Source: Clostridia bacterium (lineage in GTDB: Bacteria > Bacillota > Clostridia > Oscillospirales > CAG-272). From it: a stretch of DNA of 64,000 bases. The position numbers and the translations under genes are program-made. The stretch lies in NCBI GenBank assembly GCA_017472305.1, contig JAFUQP010000034.1:34103-98102 (forward strand), given 5' to 3'. Under the pieces are notes generated by a model. It ran no database searches, was not told the DNA's origin, and was given only the letters and a program-made list of their open reading frames with translations. Below, in pieces: positions 1 to 8,279 of the stretch (positions within the stretch are counted from its first letter, which is position 1; each line of letters begins with the position of its first letter).

Positions 1-926
1 ATCTTGGTGAAGCTCTTGCCTGCACAGTCTCTGAATGCCGCCTCACCTATAACGGTAACGCCCGTACCTATCTCAACGGTCTTAAGTCTGGAGAAGCCGC
101 CGAAGGAATTCGAGCCGATGGTGGTAATCTTGTCACCGATAACGATTTTGGTTACGCTGCTTGCGTACTTGTACCAGGGAACGTCAATCTCGTTCGCGTT
201 GGCAAAATTGAACATAGCGCCCTCGCCCTCAATGGTAAGGATTACGTCAGAGGTTTCAAGGTTCTTATATTTCTTAAGTTCGTCCTCCGAAACATTGGGG
301 TAAGTTAAGATAGGCGCAGTAAGATCGCCGTTCTCGTCTATGTAAACGGTTTCAACCTTGAAGGTTGCGTTAGCACCCGCCTTAGCCTCTCTGTAGCCGT
401 AGAGGGTTATATCAGCGGTTATGGGAGTGGTGCCGGGAACAAACTCCTCGCCCGCGGGCTTCTGATTGGTCTTATCCCACGAGGTATACCACTTATCAAA
501 GGTATAGCCGTGATATTCGATAGAGTTCATCTCAGCAATAGTATCCGCGGTAAAGCCCTGATTGTCAAGAGGAAGCGCGATAGTATAAACCGTCTTCTGC
601 TCCTTCTTGTTCTCGGTTCTGCCGTTGGAGTTCTTTACCTTTGCGGTATAGCTGTAAACGAAGCGAATGAGGTAATCGTCCTCATCATCGTATACGTCGC
701 CGCCGGGAACACTGTCGGCAGAGCCGCCTGAGGAATCGCCGGAGCCGGTGTCACCGCTTCCGGTATCACCCGAGCCGCCTGCGCCGTTTCCGGTATCGCC
801 CGAGCCTGTATCTCCCGAGCCGCCGTCGCCGCCGTCGCCGCCGTCATCGCCGCCGCATGCAACGAATGCGAATACGGTTGCAAGGGCAAGCAGTAAAGCA
901 ATCAATGTCTTAAGATAGTTTTTCAT
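1..926 (-). CDS. Surface lipoprotein with InlB-type and BspA-like leucine-rich repeats (3' end outside window)
   Basis: The reading frame runs from an ATG at 926 (GGAGAG ribosome site four bases upstream) to the window edge without a stop, so only the N-terminal ~308 residues are seen. It starts with a lipoprotein signal peptide ending in VACGG, followed by a long Asp/Gly/Ser/Thr spacer of about 35 residues. Then comes a segment resembling an InlB/Listeria-Bacteroides B-repeat (GYTFDKWYTSWD ... DITLYGYREA), and finally BspA-like LRR_5 repeats (KIVIGDKITTIGSNSFGG, VIGEAAFRDCAGK). This predicts a membrane-anchored, surface-exposed binding protein. The ligand cannot be told. It is divergent from the gene at 1059 and has its own promoter at 971-999. 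Related repeats occur in the protease at 47030-54607. Confidence 0.85.
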   Translation of the reverse strand, partial: MKNYLKTLIALLLALATVFAFVACGGDDGGDGGDGGSGDTGSGDTGNGAGGSGDTGSGDTGSGDSSGGSADSVPGGDVYDDEDDYLIRFVYSYTAKVKNSNGRTENKKEQKTVYTIALPLDNQGFTADTIAEMNSIEYHGYTFDKWYTSWDKTNQKPAGEEFVPGTTPITADITLYGYREAKAGANATFKVETVYIDENGDLTAPILTYPNVSEDELKKYKNLETSDVILTIEGEGAMFNFANANEIDVPWYKYASSVTKIVIGDKITTIGSNSFGGFSRLKTVEIGTGVTVIGEAAFRDCAGKSFTK

Positions 927-970
927 TTTTCTCTCCTTTGGGGGAATTCCCTATTTCTTAAGGTAATATA

Positions 971-999
971 ATTTTAACATAAAGAATTTCAAATTGCAA
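971..999 (-). promoter_or_regulatory. Predicted sigma-A promoter of the leading lipoprotein gene
   Basis: On the minus strand TTGCAA (994-999) and TAAAAT (971-976) are separated by exactly 17 bases, about 45 bases upstream of the ATG at 926. Confidence 0.7.
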
Positions 1000-1058
1000 G
1001 AAAAATCGTTAATTCTTTCGGTTTTCTGCCTTTTGCACATTTGCTCCGAGGATTTTTT

Positions 1059-1700
1059 ATGCATAATAACGAAATAAAATCAAAGGTTTTATATATTATA
1101 AAGAATTTTGAGCGGTTTTTACCTCTTATTTTCTGGTTGTTCTTCTTGTACGGATTTGACGAGCCTTATATCGCGGGGCTGACGGTTATCGCCGCTCTGA
1201 TACACGAATGCGGTCACGAGGGCCTGCTTCTTTGGCGCACAGGGAGCACTTCGCCCATAAAAAGCGTGCTTTCGGGTATGAGAATAACAAAATCCCGCAC
1301 GCTGTCCTACCGCGATGAAGTGTTGCTTTATCTTTTCGGCCCGCTCGCTAATATTCTTGCGGCGGCAATATCTCTTTTGCTGTTCCCTATCTTCGGAGAT
1401 ACCGTTTTTCCGTTCTCGGTTATCAACATTGCTTCGGCTGTCGCAAACCTCTTGCCAATTGAGGGATACGACGGCTACGGCGCTATCCGCGCGCTTCTGC
1501 TTCAGCGCGACGCCCGCGAATTCGCTTACCGTGTACTCTCGGCAATATCGCTTTCGCTTATCAGTCTTCTCGCTTTTCTCTCGCTCTATCTTATGGACAG
1601 ACTCGACGGCGGATATTGGATTTACGCGGTCTTTATATCTCTGCTGATATCTCGGTTCTCGCGGGACAACTCCGCAGAAAAGATATCACCCAAAGGCTGA
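1059..1700 (+). CDS. Site-2 protease family (M50-like) integral membrane protein
   Basis: A 213-residue polytopic membrane protein. It carries the zinc-protease motif HECGH (H49, E50, H53) inside a hydrophobic segment and the second family motif NLLPIEGYDG (N130, P133, D138), which together define site-2 proteases of the SpoIVFB/RseP fold: cleavage of substrates within the membrane. There is no PDZ or CBS domain, so it is a minimal version. The ATG at 1059 is chosen over a TTG at 1041 because GAGGA sits six bases before it. No partner gene or substrate is evident; the neighbours (a lipoprotein and a polyamine importer) do not suggest one. A role in sporulation or stress signalling is possible but not shown. 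Confidence 0.8.
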   Translation: MHNNEIKSKVLYIIKNFERFLPLIFWLFFLYGFDEPYIAGLTVIAALIHECGHEGLLLWRTGSTSPIKSVLSGMRITKSRTLSYRDEVLLYLFGPLANILAAAISLLLFPIFGDTVFPFSVINIASAVANLLPIEGYDGYGAIRALLLQRDAREFAYRVLSAISLSLISLLAFLSLYLMDRLDGGYWIYAVFISLLISRFSRDNSAEKISPKG

Positions 1701-1758
1701 TTTTCCCCTGTATTTTCCGAGTGTCGGCACCCCGCCGAAAAAAATATTCAAAAAGGTA

Positions 1759-1787
1759 TTGCAAAACGGAAACGTTTTTGTTATAAT
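1759..1787 (+). promoter_or_regulatory. Predicted promoter of the potABCD operon
   Basis: TTGCAA (1759-1764) and TATAAT (1782-1787) are 17 bases apart. The resulting leader to potA is about 110 bases and contains short inverted repeats (for example GTGC-TTT-GCAC near 1867-1877), with no recognised riboswitch. Confidence 0.75.
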
Positions 1788-1906
1788 AACGCTGTCGAAT
1801 TATATCAAAGCGCAGGTATACGCACGCTTTTTCGTGACGTTTGCCGTGCTTTTTCAACGAGTGAAGGTGCTTTGCACTGTAAGAAAGGATCTGAGATTTT
1901 AAGAAA

Positions 1907-3025
1907 ATGGCAAAACTCATTGAGTTGAAAGGAATTACAAAATCCTACGACGGTCAGAAGGTCATTGATTCAATGGACCTCTATATCAGAGACGGAGAAT
2001 TTATTACGCTTCTCGGTCCGTCGGGCTGCGGAAAAACAACAACCCTCAGGATTATAGGCGGATTTGAAACTGCCGACGAGGGCAAGCTTTATTTTGACGG
2101 CGCGGAGATTTCCGACGTCCCCGCATACAAAAGGAACGTAAACACGGTGTTCCAGAAGTATGCGCTATTCCCTCATCTTAATGTTTATGAGAACATAGCC
2201 TTCCCCCTTCGACTTAAGAAGGTTGCGGAGGATGATATAAAAAAGAGAGTCGGCGAGATGCTGAAGATGGTTGCGCTCCTCGGATTTGAAAACAAGAGCG
2301 TCAGCACTCTTTCGGGCGGTCAGCAGCAGCGTGTTGCAATTGCCAGAGCTTTGATTTCTCACCCGAAGGTGCTGCTTCTCGACGAGCCGCTCGGCGCTCT
2401 CGACCTTAAGCTCAGAAAGGATATGCAGAACGAGCTTAAGACTATACAGCAGGCTATAGGAATCACCTTTATTTACGTTACTCACGACCAAGAGGAGGCG
2501 CTCTCGATGTCGGATACCGTCGTCGTTATGGCTGACGGAGAAATCCAGCAGATAGGCACTCCGACCGATATTTATAACGAACCGAAGAACGCCTTCGTTG
2601 CGGATTTCATAGGCGAGAGTAACATCATTGACGGCATTATGCTCGAGGACAGGCGTGTCAAGTTCTCCCAGCACATATTCGACTGCGTTGACGGCGGATT
2701 TGGCAAGGGCGAGGCGGTTGACGTTGTGGTACGCCCCGAGGACGTGGACGTGGTTGCGCCCGAGGCGGGTATGCTTACAGGTCAGGTTACCGCCGTTACC
2801 TTCAAGGGCGTTCATTACGAAATAATCGTTGACATCAAGGGCTTCAAATGGATGATTCAGTCCACCGATTTCGTTGCCGAGGGCGCGATTATCGGTTTGT
2901 ATATTGAGCCCGATGCCATACATATTATGAAAAAGTCGAAATACTCCGGCAAATTCGGCGACTACTCGTCCTTCTCCGACGAGATGGACAGGCTATCCGA
3001 CGCGGATAGCGCGGAGGAATTCTGA
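1907..3025 (+). CDS. potA: Spermidine/putrescine ABC transporter, ATP-binding protein
   Basis: A 372-residue ATPase energising polyamine import. Walker [10 protein letters not shown] lies at residues 37-45, the Q-loop glutamine near 83, the signature LSGGQQQR from 135 and Walker B LLLDEP at about 156-161, followed by the H-loop in [14 protein letters not shown]. The C-terminal ~130 residues form a TOBE-like domain ([10 protein letters not shown]), as in PotA/MalK-type ATPases. The assignment to polyamines rests on the potBCD genes that follow directly. The ribosome site is weak (AAAGGA about 17 bases before the ATG), although no better start is present. First gene of a tight four-gene operon. 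Confidence 0.93.
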   Translation: MAKLIELKGITKSYDGQKVIDSMDLYIRDGEFITLLGPSGCGKTTTLRIIGGFETADEGKLYFDGAEISDVPAYKRNVNTVFQKYALFPHLNVYENIAFPLRLKKVAEDDIKKRVGEMLKMVALLGFENKSVSTLSGGQQQRVAIARALISHPKVLLLDEPLGALDLKLRKDMQNELKTIQQAIGITFIYVTHDQEEALSMSDTVVVMADGEIQQIGTPTDIYNEPKNAFVADFIGESNIIDGIMLEDRRVKFSQHIFDCVDGGFGKGEAVDVVVRPEDVDVVAPEAGMLTGQVTAVTFKGVHYEIIVDIKGFKWMIQSTDFVAEGAIIGLYIEPDAIHIMKKSKYSGKFGDYSSFSDEMDRLSDADSAEEF

Positions 3026-3027
3026 AG

Positions 3028-3840
3028 ATGAAGAAAAGGCATTCGTTTATGCGTTCGATAGCGGCGGCTCCGCACATCTTCTGGTCAGTGCTTTTCATAA
3101 TTCTGCCGCTGCTTATCGTTCTTTACTATGCGTTCACCGATGCGTCGGGGGCTTTCTCGTTTGAGAACATTCTTTCGCTCACGGAATACGCACCGATTTT
3201 CGCGCTTTCGCTCGAGCTTTCAATTATTGCGACTGCAATTTGCCTCGTTATAGGCTATCCCCTGGCTTATATAATCGCAAAGGCAAAGCCCGAAAGGCAG
3301 AAGCTCTACATTATGCTTCTTATGCTCCCTATGTGGACAAACCTTCTTATCAGAACCTACTCAATAATGGCAATTCTCGATGACGGCGGTATTCTCAATA
3401 CCCTGCTCGGCACGACGATGCATATCGTTGGAACGAAGGGCGCGGTTATCTTCGGTATGGTTTACGATTTCCTTCCCTATATGGTGCTTCCGATTTACAC
3501 CTGCGTGTCGAAGATTGACAAAAATATGTGGGAGGCGGCAAGCGACCTCGGCTGCAGTCCCGTAAAGGTTATGACGAAGGTTATCCTTCCTCTTTCTATG
3601 TCGGGTATTATTTCGGGTGTTACGATGGTTCTCGTTCCGTCAATCAGCACCTTCTATATCTCTCAGAAGCTTGGCGGCGGTACGTTTGAGCTTATCGGAG
3701 ATACCATTGAGCGTCAGTTCGTCACAGGAGCACTCAACGTCGGCGCGGCAATATCGCTCGTTATGATGATACTGATTCTTCTTTCACTTTCGGTTATGAA
3801 CAAGTTCACCGATTCCGACGAGGGAGGTATTATCGTATGA
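3028..3840 (+). CDS. potB: Spermidine/putrescine ABC transporter, permease (PotB)
   Basis: A 270-residue permease with about six membrane helices and the binding-protein-dependent transport EAA loop (EAASDLGCSPVKVMTKVILP), which docks onto the PotA ATPase. Length and motif fit PotB. It starts two bases after the potA stop and its own stop overlaps the potC start by four bases, so translation is coupled. It forms the channel with PotC. Confidence 0.92.
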   Translation: MKKRHSFMRSIAAAPHIFWSVLFIILPLLIVLYYAFTDASGAFSFENILSLTEYAPIFALSLELSIIATAICLVIGYPLAYIIAKAKPERQKLYIMLLMLPMWTNLLIRTYSIMAILDDGGILNTLLGTTMHIVGTKGAVIFGMVYDFLPYMVLPIYTCVSKIDKNMWEAASDLGCSPVKVMTKVILPLSMSGIISGVTMVLVPSISTFYISQKLGGGTFELIGDTIERQFVTGALNVGAAISLVMMILILLSLSVMNKFTDSDEGGIIV

Positions 3841-4649
3841 AGCACCTCTCAAGAGCCTATCTTATACTCATTTTCGGAATTCTGTATATTCCGATACTCA
3901 CGCTCATTCTGTTTTCCTTCAATTCCTCGAACAGCACAGCCTCATTCACCGGCTTCAGCCTTGAATGGTACGCCGAGCTGTTTGCCTCCGCCGAAACCTT
4001 TATTGCGTTGAGGAATTCTTTGATTCTCGCGGTGCTTTCGGCTCTGATATCAACCGTTATCGGTACTGCCGCGGCAGAGGGAATCTACAAAATGAGAAGC
4101 AAATTTATGAAATCCGCGGTAAATTCGGTTACCAATATTCCGATGATGAACCCAGACATCGTTACGGGTATGTCGATGATGCTCTTCTTCGTCGCTGTCG
4201 CGGCGATAATCGGACTCGAATACGAATCTATCGGCTTCACGGCTATGCTGATTTCACACACTACCTTCTGTCTGCCCTACGTTATTCTCTCGGTTCTGCC
4301 GAGAATAAACGAGCTTGGCGACTCGCTCTCCGAGGCGGCACTTGACCTCGGCTGTACTCCTATTCAGGCATTCTTCAAGGTTAAGCTGCCGAATATTATG
4401 CCCGGTGTTCTTTCGGGTATGATTATGGCGTTCACGATGTCGCTTGACGATTTCGTTATCTCCTATTTCGTCGGCTCGTCGAATTTCCAGACGCTTCCCC
4501 TTCTTATCTACTCGATGACGAAGAAGAAGGTTACCCCCGATATGTACGCGCTCTCAACGCTGATTATCGTAACCGTTTTCGTTCTTCTCGTTCTGTCAAA
4601 TATCAAGAGCGGAAAGAAGCTTGACGCAAAGAAGAAAGGGGGAAAATGA
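3837..4649 (+). CDS. potC: Spermidine/putrescine ABC transporter, permease (PotC)
   Basis: A 270-residue permease, second half of the channel. It shows six predicted helices and an EAA loop (EAALDLGCTPIQAFFKVKLP) and the conserved stretch SLDDFVISYFV typical of PotC. ATGA overlaps join it to potB upstream and potD downstream. The C-terminus is lysine-rich and cytoplasmic (KSGKKLDAKKKGGK). Confidence 0.92.
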   Translation: MKHLSRAYLILIFGILYIPILTLILFSFNSSNSTASFTGFSLEWYAELFASAETFIALRNSLILAVLSALISTVIGTAAAEGIYKMRSKFMKSAVNSVTNIPMMNPDIVTGMSMMLFFVAVAAIIGLEYESIGFTAMLISHTTFCLPYVILSVLPRINELGDSLSEAALDLGCTPIQAFFKVKLPNIMPGVLSGMIMAFTMSLDDFVISYFVGSSNFQTLPLLIYSMTKKKVTPDMYALSTLIIVTVFVLLVLSNIKSGKKLDAKKKGGK

Positions 4650-5962
4650 AAGTGAAAAAAAGACTTTTCCCCATACTGCTTTTGTTGCTCCTCACAGTCC
4701 TGACTCTTGCGTCCTGCGGTGAAAAAGCCCCAAAAATGACAATAAACGTTTACAATTGGGGCGAATATATCTCAGACGGCTCCTACGGCGAGCTTGACAC
4801 GAACAAGGCGTTCGAGGAATATTTCAACACCAAAATACAGTCCGACGGCAAAACGCTTGCCGAGAAATACGGATTCGAGATTGAGGTGAGCTATTCCACC
4901 TACGCAACGAACGAGGATATGTACTCAAAGCTAACGAGCGGCGCGGGAAGCTACGACGTCGTAGTTCCCTCGGACTATATGATTGAGCAGATGATTGATG
5001 CCGAAATGCTCCTTCCGCTTGACTTCGGCATTATCAAGAATTACTCCTACATTTCAGAGGATTTCAAGGGCGAGAGCGTTTACTACGACCCCGAAAACCT
5101 CTACTCTGTTCCCTACACCTACGGTATGACGGGAATAATTTACAACACCGCCCTCGTTGACGAAGAGGACATCGACGGCAGCTGGTCGCTTCTCTGGAAC
5201 GAGAAGTACAAGGGCAAGATTCTTCAGTTCAACAACCCACGCGACGCCTTTGGCTCTGCTATGTATCTTCTTGGAATCAACGTAAATTCCACAAGTGATG
5301 CCGACTGGCAGACAGCACTCGCAAAGCTTTCGGAGCAGAAGCCTCTAGTTCAGGCATACGTCAACGATGAGATTTTCAATAAGATGACCACCGCCTCGGC
5401 GGCTATCGCTCCATATTTTGCCGGTGACTTTGTCACAATGGCTGAGCAGAACGAGGACCTCGCATTCTACTACCCGAAAGAGGGCGTTAACTACTTCGTT
5501 GACGCGTTCTGTATTCCAAAATCCTCAAAGCACCCCGACGTTGCCTGCGAGTATATCAACTTTATGCTCTCCGAGGAGCCCGCGGTTGCTAACGCAAAAT
5601 ACGTTGGCTACGCTTCACCGAACGAGCTTGTAAAGAACAATGCAGACTATATCGACTATATGGGCGAGGACGCAATGGCAATTCTCTACGATACTCCCCC
5701 GTCAGTCGTAAACGAAAGCTACGACAAGAGCTTCGGCACGGCTTGCTACAGAAGCCTTGAGGTGCTTGGTATTCAGGACAAAGTAAACACCCTCTGGGAG
5801 AGCCTCAAAACAGAGAACGCAACCGAGCTATGGATACACGTGACGTGCATTGTTATAGTTGGCGGCGTGCTTGCTCTCGGAATATACACGGTGTATATCA
5901 AGAAAAAGCGTTCGCGTCATTACAGATTGCGTGACAGAGAACAAAAATCCTTGAAAAAGTAA
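4646..5962 (+). CDS. potD: Spermidine/putrescine-binding lipoprotein PotD with extra C-terminal membrane anchor
   Basis: The extracytoplasmic binding protein of the operon, 438 residues. A signal peptide ends in the lipobox LASC (lipidated Cys at residue 24). The mature part begins NVYNWGEYIS and contains motifs usual in PotD (YDVVVPSDYMIEQM, SVPYTYGMTGIIYN, YINFMLSEE). Two departures from the family are visible. An insertion of some 30-40 residues follows the first strand (around residues 45-85). The C-terminus carries an added hydrophobic helix (about residues 396-416, ending GIYTVYIKKKR) with a basic cytoplasmic tail, so the protein appears anchored at both ends. E. coli PotD is about 350 residues and has no such helix. 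The last gene of the operon; a terminator follows at 6001-6052. Confidence 0.9.
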   Translation: MKVKKRLFPILLLLLLTVLTLASCGEKAPKMTINVYNWGEYISDGSYGELDTNKAFEEYFNTKIQSDGKTLAEKYGFEIEVSYSTYATNEDMYSKLTSGAGSYDVVVPSDYMIEQMIDAEMLLPLDFGIIKNYSYISEDFKGESVYYDPENLYSVPYTYGMTGIIYNTALVDEEDIDGSWSLLWNEKYKGKILQFNNPRDAFGSAMYLLGINVNSTSDADWQTALAKLSEQKPLVQAYVNDEIFNKMTTASAAIAPYFAGDFVTMAEQNEDLAFYYPKEGVNYFVDAFCIPKSSKHPDVACEYINFMLSEEPAVANAKYVGYASPNELVKNNADYIDYMGEDAMAILYDTPPSVVNESYDKSFGTACYRSLEVLGIQDKVNTLWESLKTENATELWIHVTCIVIVGGVLALGIYTVYIKKKRSRHYRLRDREQKSLKK

Positions 5963-6000
5963 ATTTCGGTTTACATTTTCTTGCGTTTTAACAAAAAAGA

Positions 6001-6052
6001 CCGAGCAACAGTAGTTCGCTTTGATGCAGGCTACGCTTGTTGCTCGGTTTTT
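6001..6052 (+). terminator. Rho-independent terminator of potABCD
   Basis: Perfect 10-base stem CCGAGCAACA (6001-6010) with TGTTGCTCGG (6038-6047), followed by TTTTT. Confidence 0.9.
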
Positions 6053-6120
6053 AATTACCTTTGAGTATCGGGTTAGGAACGTTTTTTGAGGTGAAAGAGG
6101 CTTTGGGAAATTCCAGAAAG

Positions 6121-6240
6121 CAGAATAGAGATTATTCTAAAAGTTAAAAGCAGAGCGGCGGTTATTCTCAATGCTAAAAGGATAGCGGCAGTTATTCTCA
6201 AAGCAAAGAGAAGAACGAAGGTTTTACTTAAAGAGGGATT
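6121..6240. repeat. Imperfect 30-base tandem repeat, about 3.5-4 units
   Basis: Units start at 6121, 6151, 6181 and 6211, with exact 30-base spacing. Units 2 and 3 share GCGGC(G/A)GTTATTCTCAA; the last unit is more diverged and overlaps the 3' end of the radical SAM gene on the other strand. A plus-strand frame stays open from 6095 to the stop at 6251-6253 and reads as a ten-residue repeat (xAAVILxAKR), but it has no start codon. Origin unknown. Confidence 0.7.
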
Positions 6241-7136
6241 TCCAGTGATTTGAAGTCGGGGATAAAGGCTTCGCTTGAAGAGCTTATATCCTGGATAAAG
6301 CAGTTTTCCACACCGAGCCTTGCGGCGTAGTCGGTGAGCTGACGGTATTCCTCTCTGGTTACCCTGCGGTCGAGGGGCGGCGGCATTTTTCCTATCGGGG
6401 TGTACTGACTCATAAGGCTTACAAAAATTTCATTACCGTAGGCTTCATAGAGATACTTCAGCGAGAGCTTTGCTTCCGCGACGTGCCCCGGTAAAAGAAG
6501 TATTCTGACGACGGTGCCTCTCCTGATTAGTCCGTCCTCGCCGATAACGGGCGCACCCGTCTGCCTATGCATTTCGGCAATCGCTTGCCTAGCGACACTC
6601 GGATAATCCTCAGCACAGGAAAGTGCGCGAGCAGTTTCGGAGCGGTAATACTTCAGGTCCGGCAGATACACGTCAACAAGTCCCGACATAAGCGAGAGTG
6701 CCTCTTGTGAGTCATAGCTCCCCGTGTTGTAGACTATCGGCAGCGAGAGCCCGTTGCTCTTTGCTATCAGTATTGCCTCTCTGACAGAGGGGACAAAGTG
6801 CGTTGGCGTTACGAGGTTTACGTTGTGCGCGCCTCGCTCCTCGAGTCGAAGCATAACGGCAGCCAGTGCCTCGGGTGTCAGCTCACGGCCGAGCTGCGCG
6901 CCGCTTATCTCGTGATTCTGGCAGTATATGCAGCCGAGTGAGCAGCCCGAGAAGAATATTGTACCCGAGCCGCGAGTGCCTGAAATTATCGGCTCTTCCC
7001 AAAGGTGAAGGGCGGCACGCGCGACAGAGAGCGAGGCTGTGGATTTACAGTAGCCCTTTGCCTCGTAGCGGTTAATTTTGCACCGCCTTTGGCATAGCGT
7101 GCAACAGAAATAGTCATTGAGGATATCCGCTTTCAA
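6228..7136 (-). CDS. PflA-like radical SAM protein (COG1313 type)
   Basis: A 302-residue radical SAM enzyme. The cluster motif CSLGCIYC (C65, C69, C72) binds the 4Fe-4S cluster and S-adenosylmethionine. A separate N-terminal cysteine set (CTLCQRRCKINRYEAKGYC) is typical of the PflA-like family annotated as 'pyruvate formate-lyase activating enzyme related'. Later motifs are NVNLVTPTHFVPSV and VDVYLPDLKYY. The real substrate of this subgroup is not established, and there is no glycyl-radical enzyme next to it, so I do not call it pflA. The TTG at 7136 is chosen because AAAGGAGAA precedes it with proper spacing, while the ATG at 7193 lacks any ribosome site. It stands alone, divergent from the dCMP deaminase gene. 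Confidence 0.82.
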   Translation of the reverse strand: MKADILNDYFCCTLCQRRCKINRYEAKGYCKSTASLSVARAALHLWEEPIISGTRGSGTIFFSGCSLGCIYCQNHEISGAQLGRELTPEALAAVMLRLEERGAHNVNLVTPTHFVPSVREAILIAKSNGLSLPIVYNTGSYDSQEALSLMSGLVDVYLPDLKYYRSETARALSCAEDYPSVARQAIAEMHRQTGAPVIGEDGLIRRGTVVRILLLPGHVAEAKLSLKYLYEAYGNEIFVSLMSQYTPIGKMPPPLDRRVTREEYRQLTDYAARLGVENCFIQDISSSSEAFIPDFKSLEIPL

Positions 7137-7297
7137 TTTATTCTCCTTTCTCCGAGGTTTGTCAGAATTTAAATACAAGAATTTTAACGGCAAATTGCTT
7201 GGGTATCTAAAGGTTATTTGAATATGTGCTTAAAGGTAATTTGCTTGCTCCTTACCTCTTTAGTGCGATTTAGGATTATTTTCTGCTCATTAACGTA

Positions 7298-7326
7298 TTG
7301 ACAAGGGTGTCGCTTTATGGTAAAAT
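7298..7326 (+). promoter_or_regulatory. Predicted promoter of the dCMP deaminase gene
   Basis: TTGACA (7298-7303) and TAAAAT (7321-7326) with a 17-base spacer, 55 bases before the start codon. Confidence 0.8.
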
Positions 7327-7380
7327 TATTTCAATATTAGTCGAAATGCCGAGATAACTCTACGGCGGAACGGAGAAGAT

Positions 7381-7869
7381 ATGAAAAGAGAAGGCTACAT
7401 ATCCTGGGACGAATACTTTATGGGAGTTGCCCTGCTTGCCGCAGAGCGCTCGAAGGACCCGAACACGCAGGTAGGTGCCTGCATTGTTGACGAGAATAAC
7501 AGAATACTTTCCACAGGCTACAACGGCTTCCCCTACGGCTGCTCCGACGATGAGTTCCCGTGGAACAGAGATGAGGCGCTTGGCGAAACGAAATATCAGT
7601 TCGTCGTTCACGCAGAGCTTAACGCAATACTTAACGCTCGCGGTAAGGCGCTCGCAGGCTCAAGGGTATACGTTGCGCTCTTCCCCTGTAACGAGTGCGC
7701 GAAGGCTATCATTCAGGCAGGAATAAAAGAGGTTGTTTACCTCTCGGATAAATACCACGATACCCCCTCGACCACCGCATCAAGAAGAATGCTTATTGCC
7801 GCAGGGGTCAAGCTGACAAGGCTCGAGCCGACTAAGGATAGCATAACCCTTTCCTTCAAGGCCGATTGA
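7381..7869 (+). CDS. dCMP deaminase family protein (ComEB-like)
   Basis: A 162-residue zinc-dependent deoxycytidylate deaminase-type enzyme, which would convert dCMP to dUMP for thymidylate synthesis. The zinc and catalytic residues are in place: H77-A-E79 (HAELNAIL) and PCNEC (C103, C106). The N-terminal part (SWDEYFMGVALLAAERS, DPNTQVGACIV, YNGFP) matches the dCMP deaminase/ComEB group rather than cytidine or tRNA adenosine deaminases. A GGAG site lies close to the ATG. Single-gene unit with its own promoter and terminator. Confidence 0.88.
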   Translation: MKREGYISWDEYFMGVALLAAERSKDPNTQVGACIVDENNRILSTGYNGFPYGCSDDEFPWNRDEALGETKYQFVVHAELNAILNARGKALAGSRVYVALFPCNECAKAIIQAGIKEVVYLSDKYHDTPSTTASRRMLIAAGVKLTRLEPTKDSITLSFKAD

Positions 7870-7944
7870 CCGCCTTGCCTTCGGTTAGCTGTCGGTAGGC
7901 GCCGCAAAAATAATTTCACTTTGAATTATTGCAGCTTTATTTAA

Positions 7945-7970
7945 ATCCCGCCTTGTGGCGGGATTTTGTT
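7945..7970 (+). terminator. Terminator after the dCMP deaminase gene
   Basis: Stem ATCCCGCC (7945-7952) with GGCGGGAT (7957-7964), loop TTGT, then TTTGTTATTT. Confidence 0.8.
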
Positions 7971-8279
7971 ATTTCGTGCTACAGATACTCTGGCTTTCGG
8001 CTTGTTGGATAACGCTTATTTTACGTGAGTGCCTTTCCACTTACTTTTGTCGGAAAATTATATTTTAGCACGGAAAATTTCGGGTAATTGTTTGTTTCGT
8101 CATAGAAAGGATTGGCTTAAATGCTGATTTTAAGCTTCGCGGTCGGTTATACTTTTCCGTTATGCAGCTTTTCGCCTGCGAGTCATCGGGCGGCGCAACT
8201 GTTGCGTGTCGGGCGACTTTTGTTGAATACCGTTGACGCCCATTCGCATCTCAAAGCGCTATAAAACAGTCGGGGAGCT
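7971..8279. other. Intergenic stretch without recognised feature
   Basis: About 310 bases between two terminal ends (deaminase terminator and the 3' end of the AlaX-like gene). I see no convincing reading frame, promoter or RNA fold in it. Confidence 0.5.

Noticed and set aside
6121-6240. Possible CRISPR-like array in the 30-base repeats
   Set aside because: Units are directly adjacent with no spacers.
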